Shown here: piece after piece, positions 17,465-25,678 of the stretch
How the letters are laid out: each line of letters starts with the position of its first letter
How positions within the stretch are numbered: the stretch's first letter is position 1
Source: Phycisphaerales bacterium UBA7800
Lineage (GTDB): Bacteria > Planctomycetota > Phycisphaerae > Phycisphaerales > Phycisphaeraceae
Reading direction: 5' to 3'
DNA length: 64,000 nt
Assembly (NCBI GenBank): GCA_002480565.1
Contig: DLCK01000034.1
Coordinates: forward strand, 1 to 64,000
Made by a program: the position numbers and the translations under genes
The notes under the pieces: model-generated
Seen by the model: only the letters and a program-made list of their open reading frames with translations
Database searches by the model: none
Told to the model about the DNA's origin: nothing

Positions 17465-18526
17465 ATGACACAACTCCACCGCGATAGTCCGATTCCCCTC
17501 AACTACCAACTCTCTCAGCAGTTGCAAGCTGAAATTGTTGAGTCACGTTGGCAGATCGGATCCAAGATCCCGTCTGTACGTCAGCTCACTGAGCGTTATG
17601 GCGTGAGTATGCCGGTGGTTCGCCAGGCACTCCAACACTTGGCCAATGAAGGTGTAATCGAGACATTGCATGGCAAGGGATCGTTTGTCCGTAAACGTCC
17701 CGAGCATCGTGCAGCGGTATCGGCTCAGACTTTGGTGTTCATGCTCACGGATGCGACGCCTTTGAAGATGAACTACTTCCTGCGTGTCTTGCCAGAGGTT
17801 GAAAAAGCAGCCGTGGCGCATGGCCTGTCCGTCGAGTTCAATCAATACAATCCTGAAATCGCCATCAGCAACAACCATGCTCGCCCGCGCGGGATCATCT
17901 GGTGTGGCGGTGCGGAGATCAACTATATCCAAGAGATGGTTCGACGCCATGTGCCTGTAGTGGCAGTGGGTGACGGGCCGGATGTGGATACCGTGACACG
18001 CATTGCCAACGATGACTTCGAAGGCGGATACATCGCTGGCAAACATTTGTTTGGCTTGGGGCATCGCAAAGTCAGCATTATTCAGCGTGAGTCAGCTTTG
18101 GCTTACGCTCGCCGTCGCTTGGCTGGATTTCGTCACGCTGCTGAAGAGTTTGACAATGTTCAGTTACAGGTTGCTTCCTGTGATGGCAATGATGCTTTGG
18201 ATATTGCCAACGAGATATTGGATTGTACGGATCGACCCACAGCGGTCTTCGGCACCTCTGACCGTTTGGCTCATTCGGTCATGCAGGTTGCCAACGACAT
18301 GGGATTGAACCTGCCAGGCGAATTAAGTGTCATTGGTTTTGGGGATGAGCCTTTCGCTGAGTTCATGATGCCTGCTCTGACTACGGTTCGCTTTAATTTG
18401 ACCCAAATGGGGCGTGCCTGCGTTCAGGCACTTTTGGATAAACAGCAAGGTAATCCAGATCACTGGGTTCGTGAGATCAAGCTGGAAGTGCAATTGGTGG
18501 AGCGATTGTCCACCACGTGTAGATAG
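17465..18526 (+). CDS. GntR/LacI hybrid transcriptional regulator
   Basis: 353 residues. Residues 1-78 form a GntR winged helix (IPSVRQLTERYGVSMPVVRQ and GKGSFVRKRP). Residues 85-350 are a LacI/GalR-type periplasmic-binding-protein fold with typical landmarks (IANDDFEGGYIAGKHLFGLGH, PTAVFGTSDRLAHSVMQ, LSVIGFGDEPFAEFMMPALTTVR). It should bind a sugar and control its own operon through CTGTTA-N10-TAACAG. It heads an apparent operon with two pseudopilin genes, a beta-helix protein and an acetylesterase; the next gene starts 11 bases after its stop. Confidence 0.92.
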   Translation: MTQLHRDSPIPLNYQLSQQLQAEIVESRWQIGSKIPSVRQLTERYGVSMPVVRQALQHLANEGVIETLHGKGSFVRKRPEHRAAVSAQTLVFMLTDATPLKMNYFLRVLPEVEKAAVAHGLSVEFNQYNPEIAISNNHARPRGIIWCGGAEINYIQEMVRRHVPVVAVGDGPDVDTVTRIANDDFEGGYIAGKHLFGLGHRKVSIIQRESALAYARRRLAGFRHAAEEFDNVQLQVASCDGNDALDIANEILDCTDRPTAVFGTSDRLAHSVMQVANDMGLNLPGELSVIGFGDEPFAEFMMPALTTVRFNLTQMGRACVQALLDKQQGNPDHWVREIKLEVQLVERLSTTCR

Positions 18527-18537
18527 AGGATTTTACC

Positions 18538-19188
18538 ATGAAAACCAATGGCTATGGACCCCGTAAAGGGTTCACGCTTATCGAACTGCTTGTGGTCATC
18601 AGCATTATTGCACTGTTGATTTCGATCCTGATGCCGGCTTTGCGCAGTGCACGGCTTACGGCCAGGCAGTCCAAATGCGCTGTGGGGCTCAAGCAAATTG
18701 GTATAGGTTTTGTCCTCTATGGCGAAGACTACGATCAATACTTCCCACACCCTGCCGGTTACAAAGATGCTTGGAAAAACGGTGATACGCGGTACATGTG
18801 GTACATCGGGCGTTACGTGAACAATCGTTGGTGGGGTGCTAATCGAACAAGTTCAGCAAGATACAACTTCCCACCTGAAGTCAAATGTCCCGAACGGCCG
18901 ACATCCGCCTACAGCTTTGGCATGGTCAGTGGTTACACCGGACATTACTGGCGTGTGCTTAATCCTTCATCGACCATCCTCATCGGCGATGCGACGAGTT
19001 TCTTTTTTAATTCCAACAGATGGAATGGCAACTTCAAGTATCGCCACGTGGACATGGCTGGGAACAATCAAGGCAACCTGAATTTGCTCATGGGCGATAT
19101 GCATGTGTCGACCATTCCCCACCATGCCAAGTTGATCACCACACCTTTTGACTCATGCAAACTGCTGAAAGTTAAGAAGCTCAAATAA
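18538..19188 (+). CDS. Pseudopilin-like protein, first of a tandem pair
   Basis: 216 residues starting with a prepilin segment (GFTLIELLVVISIIALLIS). The globular part contains YGEDYDQYFPHPAGY, TRYMWYIGRYVNNRWWGAN and a C-terminal YRHVDMAGNNQGNLNLLMGD, a His followed by a Gly-Asp metal-site-like motif. It is very similar throughout to the next gene, so the pair arose by tandem duplication. It starts 11 bases after the regulator stop with GAGGA upstream. The co-transcribed lyase and esterase suggest a role in secretion or in capturing a polysaccharide at the surface; this is inference. Confidence 0.87.
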   Translation: MKTNGYGPRKGFTLIELLVVISIIALLISILMPALRSARLTARQSKCAVGLKQIGIGFVLYGEDYDQYFPHPAGYKDAWKNGDTRYMWYIGRYVNNRWWGANRTSSARYNFPPEVKCPERPTSAYSFGMVSGYTGHYWRVLNPSSTILIGDATSFFFNSNRWNGNFKYRHVDMAGNNQGNLNLLMGDMHVSTIPHHAKLITTPFDSCKLLKVKKLK

Positions 19189-19279
19189 TCGCAGACATAT
19201 TAGAAGTCGAGATTGCGTAAACAGATTTGATAACCAGTTGGATGAGGTTCTGTCTGACGTAAAAAGATGGGATTCGACA

Positions 19280-19933
19280 ATGAAAATTGTCAATAAAACA
19301 AACAACAAAGGATTCACACTTATCGAATTACTTGTGGTCATCAGTATCGTCGCGCTGTTGATTTCGATCCTGTTGCCTGCCTTGGCAATGGCACGTCATA
19401 CTGCTTTGCAGACTCGGTGCGCATCGGGGCTAAAGCAAATCGGTATTGGTTTTGTCCTCTATGCCGAGGATTATGAGCAGTACTTTCCCGGCCCCAAAGG
19501 ATACGGTGATCATGGCAGCAATGGCGACACACGATACATGTGGTATATCGGCCGATACGTCAACAACCGTTGGTGGAGTGCTAACAAAGGGAGTGCTGCA
19601 CGATGGAACTTCCCGCCAGAAGTTAAGTGTTCCGAACGCAAAGTAAGCAGTGCGTACCACTTTGGCATGAACTATTACTACACCGGACCCTACTGGAAAA
19701 TACTCAATCCATCGACGACGGCATTACTTGCAGATGGCAATAGCTTCTACATGTTCCCAAACCGCTGGAAGAAAAATTACATCTTCCGTCACATGGATCG
19801 TAATGGGCAAAACAAAGGCAACCTCAATGCGCTGATGGGAGACATGCACGTGGTGACCGTCGCACATCACGCCAAAAAATTCACAACACCACACGAAAAG
19901 TGTAAATTTGTTAAAACCCGAAAACTCAACTAA
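19280..19933 (+). CDS. Pseudopilin-like protein, second of a tandem pair
   Basis: 217 residues from the ATG at 19280; the frame is open to 19238 but that adds a non-standard leader. Prepilin segment GFTLIELLVVISIVALLIS, then YAEDYEQYFPGPKGY, TRYMWYIGRYVNNRWWSAN and FRHMDRNGQNKGNLNALMGD. It shares most of its sequence with the preceding gene, differing mainly in the surface segments and a more basic C-terminus. Two slightly diverged copies in one operon suggest paired subunits or recent duplication. Confidence 0.87.
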   Translation: MKIVNKTNNKGFTLIELLVVISIVALLISILLPALAMARHTALQTRCASGLKQIGIGFVLYAEDYEQYFPGPKGYGDHGSNGDTRYMWYIGRYVNNRWWSANKGSAARWNFPPEVKCSERKVSSAYHFGMNYYYTGPYWKILNPSTTALLADGNSFYMFPNRWKKNYIFRHMDRNGQNKGNLNALMGDMHVVTVAHHAKKFTTPHEKCKFVKTRKLN

Positions 19934-19983
19934 ACCCCGCCCAACCCGCCGCCGATCCTTCGGCAACGACAATATTGAATCAT

Positions 19984-20015
19984 CAACACCTTTGACAAAA
20001 CAGGTCAAGGCGTTG
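19984..20015 (+). terminator. Hairpin before the beta-helix gene (possible attenuator)
   Basis: CAACACCTTTGAC pairs imperfectly with GTCAAGGCGTTG around a seven-base loop, and ATTTTTTTA follows about 13 bases later. The T-run is not adjacent, so this may be a partial terminator or a processing hairpin that lowers or separates expression of the downstream enzyme. Confidence 0.4.
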
Positions 20016-20060
20016 GTGTGAACCTGAAATTTTTTTACTCTCGTTTTTGAAAGACTGGTT

Positions 20061-22601
20061 ATGAAAAGCTTTCGTATCAATTTTCACACCTGCATCGCCA
20101 CGCTGTCCGTGATGCTCATGAGTGTCGCTTCTGCTAATGCAGCTGACCTGTACATGTCACCCACCGGTGCCGGCAACAAGTCCGGCAACTCATGGGACAA
20201 TGCCATGACCTATGAAAATGCCAAGAGTCTGGAAGACGCCTTTGGCAAACTTCAGCATGGCGACACTATCAACCTTGCAGCAGGCGAGTATCAAGGCGGA
20301 ACCATCACCCTCAAGACCAATGGCAAAAGCATCAAGGACATCATCACCATCAAAGGACAAGTCAAAGATGGCAAGATGCCAACCTTCACCGGTGAGTGGG
20401 GCAAGCATGATGCCAACAAGGGATTCACACTCTTTAACGTCACCAGCGGTTCAAGTTGGGTTGGCATCGAAAACATCGTCGCCCGCAATGTCCGAGGTTT
20501 CTTCCAAACCAACTCCCCCGGTAACGTCACCGGCATCCGCATCAAGAACGTTGATGTCAAAGGTACGCGCGATGCCTTTGTCTTTATTGGTGGCGCTTCA
20601 TCATCCCAACCTGAGATCGGCACCAACGACATCATTGTCGAAAATGCCAAAGCCGTGAACTATGCCAAGCGTGGTTTTCGCATTCGTGATGGTGTCTACA
20701 ACGCAACCTTCAAAAACTGCCTGGCTGATGCCGGCGGTAAAGAGTGGGCCACCGAGCCGTTCCATATGGGATTCAGTTGTCAGGGTGGTTCCAAAAATTC
20801 AGGTGTCTATGACCATGACATCACATTCATCGACTGCGTGGCTCGTAACAACTACCACGATGCTGGCAGCGGATACTGGAATGCCGACGGCTTTTGCGCC
20901 GAACGCAACTGCTACAACATCACCTATATCGGATGTATCGCCAACGACAACACCGATGGTGGTTGGGATGACAAGTCGGAAAACCCATTACTCATTGGTT
21001 GTGTGACTTTGCGAAACAAACGCAATCTCCGATTCTGGGGCAACAATCCGGGTGTCGCACTCTACCGTTGTGCCAGTGGTTATCCCATCAAACGTGGTGG
21101 CAACTCCAGCGCGGTAGCCATGTGGACCGGCGGGATTGCCAAGGTTCACAACTCCACTTTCTTTGGCCCGCGTCCAGGTTGGGAACTCTCGCTGTACCGT
21201 AAACCTGCTGAACAAGTCGCAGCCTTGCGTGCCTATCTCAATGATTCGGTCATGGTGCTTTCGGATGGTAACAAGCAGGACAAACGCATCATCCTCAGTA
21301 ACACCAAAGTCATGTCCACCGATGAGTCGGCTAACGTGCATCCAGAATTGGCATATGAAAAAACACCTGTCATCCACGACATCGGCACCATGCTCGATGG
21401 TCTTGGTTCCGACTCATCACAAGGCTATCACTCCAGCTGGCGTAATGAAGACTACCTGACCATCGCCCGTAAAATCCAGCCATTGATTCAAAAAGAAGGC
21501 AAACTCCTCGACGCCAAAGCCATCAATGTCTTTATCAATAAATATGCGTCCGGCTGGTACTACTCCGGCTGGCGCGGTGCCAAAATGATTGGCGTCAAAG
21601 GTGCAGGTGTCGATGGATCAACCTGTATGGGTGTCAAAATCGAAGGCACGACCAAAGGTGGCGGCGCGACCTTCCGTACCAAACGAACCGGTTGCGATAT
21701 CAACCTTGCCGACCGAGCTGAAGCCGATTGGCATCTGAGCTTCATGGTCAATACCAACGGCAATAGCAAACTCCCCAGCATGAACATCATGATCTACTCC
21801 ATGGATAAATCGCAAAAGACCAAGGAGATTCCATTCAACAACATGTTCGACGCCTCAAGCAGCGATTGGCAGACAGTATCAATCCCTGTCAAAGCTTTTG
21901 AAAAGGGTGCGACCTTCAAGACCTTTGCTGGACTTTATGTCCGTTGCAACGGTTCACTGGATAAGCCGCTGCTCATTGATAATGTCCAACTCACACCTGG
22001 CCCGTCCAGTGCAGCGTCGGTCCCGTCCACGGCATCGGCTTCACCGGCAACGCAGAGTACGGTTGCTGCTGTGAGCAGTGCGCCTCAAACCCAACTTGCT
22101 GATGTGAAGATGGGTGACACTGAAAGTCTCAAGTCCATCACCGTGTTTGAAAACAAACGCGCTTCAGGTTGGTATCTCAACGGCTGGAGCGGTGGCAAAA
22201 TGAAAGAGTTCTCCGGCAAAGGTCCCGATGGGAGCAAATGCCTGGGCATGACCGGAACCCCCGGCCAGGGCGGCACAGGATTCCGTACCAAACGTGATGG
22301 TGCCGAATACGAAGTCCCCACATCCAGTGATGGCAAATGGCATCTGCAATTCGTCATGAACCCCGCATCAAGTGTCCGAATCAAAGCCTTTTCACTGGAC
22401 AACTCAGTGAAGTCCAAGGAAGTGAGTCTGTCACAATATAAAGTCGGTGAGCCAGTCAACGGTTGGCAGAAATACAGTCTGCCCCTGACAGACTCAGCGC
22501 CGAATATCCAGAAGTTTGCAGGCATCGCAGTACGCATCCCCAAGAGCATGTCCGATCCAATCCTGTTGGATAATTTGACACTGGAATTGTTGCCCAACTG
22601 A
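20061..22601 (+). CDS. Secreted parallel beta-helix protein, candidate polysaccharide lyase
   Basis: 846 residues. A signal peptide ends at SANAADLYMSPTG. Residues 30-400 are a right-handed beta-helix (LEDAFGKLQHGDTINLAAG, then ladders such as DIIVENAKAVNYAKRGFRIR and ITYIGCIANDNTDGGWDD), the fold of pectate-lyase-like and related lyases. Two copies of a roughly 150-residue C-terminal module follow (YASGWYYSGWRGAKM and RASGWYLNGWSGGKM), joined by an Ala/Ser/Pro linker near residue 655-680; these look like carbohydrate-binding domains. The family (PL6, PL9 or other) cannot be fixed by eye. Co-occurrence with a CE12-type esterase suggests an acetylated pectin-like substrate. Confidence 0.78.
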   Translation: MKSFRINFHTCIATLSVMLMSVASANAADLYMSPTGAGNKSGNSWDNAMTYENAKSLEDAFGKLQHGDTINLAAGEYQGGTITLKTNGKSIKDIITIKGQVKDGKMPTFTGEWGKHDANKGFTLFNVTSGSSWVGIENIVARNVRGFFQTNSPGNVTGIRIKNVDVKGTRDAFVFIGGASSSQPEIGTNDIIVENAKAVNYAKRGFRIRDGVYNATFKNCLADAGGKEWATEPFHMGFSCQGGSKNSGVYDHDITFIDCVARNNYHDAGSGYWNADGFCAERNCYNITYIGCIANDNTDGGWDDKSENPLLIGCVTLRNKRNLRFWGNNPGVALYRCASGYPIKRGGNSSAVAMWTGGIAKVHNSTFFGPRPGWELSLYRKPAEQVAALRAYLNDSVMVLSDGNKQDKRIILSNTKVMSTDESANVHPELAYEKTPVIHDIGTMLDGLGSDSSQGYHSSWRNEDYLTIARKIQPLIQKEGKLLDAKAINVFINKYASGWYYSGWRGAKMIGVKGAGVDGSTCMGVKIEGTTKGGGATFRTKRTGCDINLADRAEADWHLSFMVNTNGNSKLPSMNIMIYSMDKSQKTKEIPFNNMFDASSSDWQTVSIPVKAFEKGATFKTFAGLYVRCNGSLDKPLLIDNVQLTPGPSSAASVPSTASASPATQSTVAAVSSAPQTQLADVKMGDTESLKSITVFENKRASGWYLNGWSGGKMKEFSGKGPDGSKCLGMTGTPGQGGTGFRTKRDGAEYEVPTSSDGKWHLQFVMNPASSVRIKAFSLDNSVKSKEVSLSQYKVGEPVNGWQKYSLPLTDSAPNIQKFAGIAVRIPKSMSDPILLDNLTLELLPN

Positions 22602-22637
22602 TAATAAAAAATAGGTCGATCGGTTAATATCTACACG

Positions 22638-22676
22638 CACTCCTGGCCTGTTTCCATGCAGGCTGGGAGTGTTTTT
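22638..22676 (+). terminator. Terminator between the beta-helix and esterase genes
   Basis: CACTCCTGGCCTG pairs with CAGGCTGGGAGTG (two mismatches) around a short loop, followed by TTTTT. The hairpin ends immediately before the AGGAG ribosome site of the next gene, so it could both terminate and reduce translation of the esterase. Confidence 0.7.
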
Positions 22677-22692
22677 ACAGGAGTTGTTTTCA

Positions 22693-23472
22693 ATGCGTTT
22701 TACACTGTTACTTGTCGTGATGATTGGAATAAGTATGACCACGGACTTGTCTGCACAAACCCCTTCAGCAGAATTGCCAGCGATCAAAATTGTGCTCTGC
22801 GGAGACTCGACGGTGCAGAACTATCCACTGCCCAACGAGCGTCGCGGGTGGGGGCAGGTCATCGGCGAATATCTCTCCGACAAGGTGACCATCATCAATC
22901 TCGCAGCAGGTGGTCGCAGTACAAAGACCTTTATTTCCGAGGGGCGTCTTGATAACGCGCTGTCGCAAAATGCCGACTATGCCATGATCCAATTCGGCCA
23001 CAACGATTCACACAAGTCCGACCGCCCCGAGTCCACCGATGCCAACACCGATTACAAAGATTATCTCAAGCAGTACATTGATTCGTTTGCTGCCAAGGAT
23101 GTGAAAATTGTATTCGTCACGCCAATGCATCGCCGCGTTTTCCGCAATGGCAAACTCGTCACATGGCTGCTTCGCTATCGCAATGCCATGATTGATGTGG
23201 CTGAAAAAAACAAACAACCGTTAGTCGATCTCTACATGCTCTCGGAAGTCTTGATGGAATCACTGGGACCGATTGACAGTGAATATCTCAGTTGCAATCC
23301 CAAAGACGCATCGCACTTTTCACCCAAGGGAGCCCAAGCGATGGCCTTGTGTATTCTCCATGATTTGCAACGGCAAAATCATCCCCTGGCAGCATACATC
23401 AAGCCCGATGTCGCCAGCATGCTCAAGCGTTCCACCGTGCCCAACCTCGCACCATTGCCCGACGATCAGTGA
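22693..23472 (+). CDS. SGNH acetylesterase, rhamnogalacturonan acetylesterase-like (CE12)
   Basis: About 259 residues with a signal peptide ending near LSAQ. Block I is CGDSTVQNY, block II NLAAGGRSTKTF, block III FGHNDSHK, and the Asp-His pair sits in KDASHFSPKGA. This block set is characteristic of rhamnogalacturonan acetylesterases (CE12), which remove acetyl groups from pectic or related polysaccharides. The ATG at 22693 has ACAGGAG nine bases upstream. It is the last gene of the locus headed by the GntR/LacI regulator. Confidence 0.88.
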   Translation: MRFTLLLVVMIGISMTTDLSAQTPSAELPAIKIVLCGDSTVQNYPLPNERRGWGQVIGEYLSDKVTIINLAAGGRSTKTFISEGRLDNALSQNADYAMIQFGHNDSHKSDRPESTDANTDYKDYLKQYIDSFAAKDVKIVFVTPMHRRVFRNGKLVTWLLRYRNAMIDVAEKNKQPLVDLYMLSEVLMESLGPIDSEYLSCNPKDASHFSPKGAQAMALCILHDLQRQNHPLAAYIKPDVASMLKRSTVPNLAPLPDDQ

Positions 23473-23494
23473 TTGCATGGTTTGGATCGCAATA

Positions 23495-24466
23495 TCATGC
23501 AATCGTCGAATCGTGGCATAACGCAGCATGTTCTGCGCGAACGACTGCTTCGCGTTCACGAAAATACTGCGCGGAGGTATGAACCAACGCATCAAGCAAC
23601 GCAGTGTCCGGCTTGCCATGCATGGCTGGATAAGGATCACCGCCGGGGCCCAACGGCTCAGGTGTGCAGAAGCATCCAGGGCGGTTGAATCCGATGGTAT
23701 AGAGTGCGCGAATGAGCGTATCCAAATCCATTGCGCCATCGCCCAGCGCGCAGCGATTGCTGTCAGCCAAATGTAAATTTGCCAACTGCTCGCCAGCTTG
23801 AAGGATCGCCAACCCGATGTGCGACTCCTCGCTTTGCATGTGGTATACATCGCCGTTGATATGCCCAATCCCCGGATGGTTAACTGCTTTGAGATAGTTT
23901 TGTGCATCGGTAATCGTGTGACAGAAACTTGTCTCGGCACAACGAATCGGCTCGATGGCAGCCTTGATCTTTAACGCTGAAAACCGATCCGCAACCAGCC
24001 TGACTGTGTCAACCGATCGTTCAAATTCGCTGGCATCATATGCTTTGGGCCGACCCACCGCACCGGGCACCACAAGGATGTAATGCGCTTTGATTTCCGC
24101 AGCAAAATCAAGTGTCCGATGCAGGTAGTCCACCGCGCGTTGTCGAACCACGCCACTCGGACTTGATAGATCGTTCTCTGCTGAGAACATGCCACAGATA
24201 CCTGAGCATGCCACCCCATGATCCGCAAGGATGCGCGATGTTTCCTGTGGTCGATAACCCAGGTTCGCCCCGTAGTGATTGCCATGTAATTCAATCCATT
24301 TGATCTTGGCAACGGCCAGCCGCTTGACGGACACTTCCAACGGTTCGATCCCGAATCCCCAATTGCTCCATGACAATGCTAAGGGTGATGCGTCGTCATT
24401 TAATTCGATTGCATGGAAGCGGTCTGCTACTTGTTGGTTGAATGTTTCAAATCGCTGTTGTTTCAT
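23495..24466 (-). CDS. Sugar phosphate isomerase/epimerase (AP endonuclease 2-like TIM barrel)
   Basis: About 323 residues with xylose-isomerase-like TIM-barrel landmarks: KWIELHGNHYGANLGY, SGICGMFSAENDLSSP, IKAAIEPIRCAETSFCH, GHINGDVYHMQSEES and ANLHLADSNRCALGDGAMD. The Glu, Asp and His residues of these motifs match the metal site of the family. No signal peptide, so it is cytosolic and probably isomerises or epimerises a sugar released by the neighbouring enzymes. The ATG at 24466 is preferred over upstream possibilities in the open frame, which runs to 24562. It is divergent from the AraC gene. Confidence 0.83.
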   Translation of the reverse strand: MKQQRFETFNQQVADRFHAIELNDDASPLALSWSNWGFGIEPLEVSVKRLAVAKIKWIELHGNHYGANLGYRPQETSRILADHGVACSGICGMFSAENDLSSPSGVVRQRAVDYLHRTLDFAAEIKAHYILVVPGAVGRPKAYDASEFERSVDTVRLVADRFSALKIKAAIEPIRCAETSFCHTITDAQNYLKAVNHPGIGHINGDVYHMQSEESHIGLAILQAGEQLANLHLADSNRCALGDGAMDLDTLIRALYTIGFNRPGCFCTPEPLGPGGDPYPAMHGKPDTALLDALVHTSAQYFREREAVVRAEHAALCHDSTIA

Positions 24467-24502
24467 GATCTGCCTTTGCTCGGATGTGCGGGTTGAATCG
24501 TG

Positions 24503-24520
24503 GATACGTTTTAAAGTATC
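24503..24520. promoter_or_regulatory. GATAC-N8-GTATC inverted repeat between isomerase and AraC genes
   Basis: A five-base inverted repeat lies in the 108-bp divergent intergenic region and overlaps a possible minus-strand -10 (TACTTT) with TTGGAA 16 bases upstream. It is a candidate binding site for the adjacent AraC protein. Confidence 0.3.
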
Positions 24521-24540
24521 GCAATAGCCGTTGATTCCAA

Positions 24541-24569
24541 TAGACAGGATGTCAAGGTGCATGTATAAA
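24541..24569 (+). promoter_or_regulatory. Promoter of the AraC gene (leaderless)
   Basis: TAGACA (24541-24546), a 17-base spacer and TATAAA (24564-24569) are each one base from consensus. The ATG follows five bases after the -10, so transcription should begin at or within the start codon. Confidence 0.55.
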
Positions 24570-24574
24570 ATGAT

Positions 24575-25495
24575 ATGGCAATAAAAAAGTCCAACGCCTT
24601 TACCTTTGCCGATGATGCGAATTTATATTTCAGCACCAGCGGTCCCTTCACGGTGCATGCGCCTCAGCCATTAAGCTGTGAGTTGGGGCATATTGTCTAT
24701 GCCGGCACCAAATGGAACAGTCAGGCGACATACGGCCACGCGCCGCCACCGGACTTCATGCGCCCGACGCCATATTATCTGCTTGTATACACGCTCGAAG
24801 GTGAGGCGGACTATGTGGACGATACCGGTTTGCAAACGATCCTCACCCAGGACAGTTTGCTTTGGGCCACGCCAGGTGTCCAGCAAAGTTACGGGCCACG
24901 CACCGCAAGCAAGTGGAGCGAATTCTTTCTCTGGTTCGATGGGCCGGTCTTTAAGACGTGGCAGGAGAAGGGGGTTCTGGTTGGTGACAGCGGACATGTA
25001 CATCTTGATCCGATGCGGTCTTGGCTCAAAGAGATGATCCATTTGGTTGCGCCCAAAGCCGATGAACCCACGCAGTTACCGTTGCTGCGGTTTTGTCAGT
25101 TTCAGTCACTGCTGATGCAGGCGATTCTGGCTCGACGTGTTGATGAATCTACTTCCGCCAATGACCTGTGGTGTGAACAGGCGATGGGCTATCTCAAGTC
25201 CGGCACGCTCACCTTGCCAACGCTTGAGCAAATCGCTGAGCAGATGGACATGTCCTACTCCCTGTTTCGCAAACGCTTCCTTGAACTTACCGGCAAAACA
25301 CCAGGCCAATTCCGCGCTGGCGAAGTGATCCGCCAAGCCTGTTTGCAGTTGGTGCGAAGTGATGTGCCGGTTCAGGACATCGCTTATCAATTGGGGTTCC
25401 ATGACCCGTTTCATTTTTCAAAACGCTTTAAGCAGATCACTGGTATGACACCGACGGACTTTAGACAACAGGCGCGGTCCGTCGATGGACAATGA
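24575..25495 (+). CDS. AraC-family transcriptional regulator
   Basis: 306 residues. The N-terminal half is a cupin-like sensor (PYYLLVYTLEGEADYVDD, LLWATPGVQQSYGP). The C-terminal hundred residues carry the two helix-turn-helix motifs (TLEQIAEQMDMSYSLFRKRF and VQDIAYQLGFHDPFHFSKRF) followed by the family end GMTPTDFR. It likely responds to a sugar and controls the divergent isomerase gene. There is no Shine-Dalgarno sequence before the ATG, consistent with the leaderless promoter just upstream. Confidence 0.93.
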   Translation: MAIKKSNAFTFADDANLYFSTSGPFTVHAPQPLSCELGHIVYAGTKWNSQATYGHAPPPDFMRPTPYYLLVYTLEGEADYVDDTGLQTILTQDSLLWATPGVQQSYGPRTASKWSEFFLWFDGPVFKTWQEKGVLVGDSGHVHLDPMRSWLKEMIHLVAPKADEPTQLPLLRFCQFQSLLMQAILARRVDESTSANDLWCEQAMGYLKSGTLTLPTLEQIAEQMDMSYSLFRKRFLELTGKTPGQFRAGEVIRQACLQLVRSDVPVQDIAYQLGFHDPFHFSKRFKQITGMTPTDFRQQARSVDGQ

Positions 25496-25511
25496 GTTTC
25501 GCGTGAAGGAC

Positions 25512-25556
25512 TTTGCATCTTGCGATGCAACAGCAACACGCAGTGTTGCAGCTATT
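25512..25556 (-). repeat. REP-like hairpin, copy 2 (inverted), with adjoining hairpin
   Basis: A perfect stem-loop TTGCATC-TTGC-GATGCAA (25512-25529) is followed by an inverted copy of the REP-like element (25531-25556, stem GCAACAC, loop GCA, GTGTTGC). The 25 bases 25531-25555 are the exact reverse complement of 25637-25661. Confidence 0.7.
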
Positions 25557-25567
25557 TCAAGACATAG

Positions 25568-25600
25568 AAAAACCGCGATCATTGGATCACGGTTTTTTTT
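25568..25600. terminator. Bidirectional terminator between araC-type gene and yicC
   Basis: AAAAACCGCGATC and GATCACGGTTTTTTTT form a strong stem with A- and T-runs on both sides, able to end transcripts from both converging genes. It is bracketed by two oppositely oriented REP-like hairpins. Confidence 0.9.
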
Positions 25601-25636
25601 ATGTGTTTTGATTTGTGTCTTGTGCGATTTTTCGTC

Positions 25637-25662
25637 ATAGCTGCAACACTGCGTGTTGCTGA
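25637..25662 (+). repeat. REP-like hairpin, copy 3 (GCAACAC stem)
   Basis: ATAGCT precedes the stem-loop GCAACAC-TGC-GTGTTGC, followed by TGA. It is the mirror image of copy 2, 80 bases away across the terminator. Confidence 0.7.
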
Positions 25663-25678
25663 GATACGATGCGTTACA

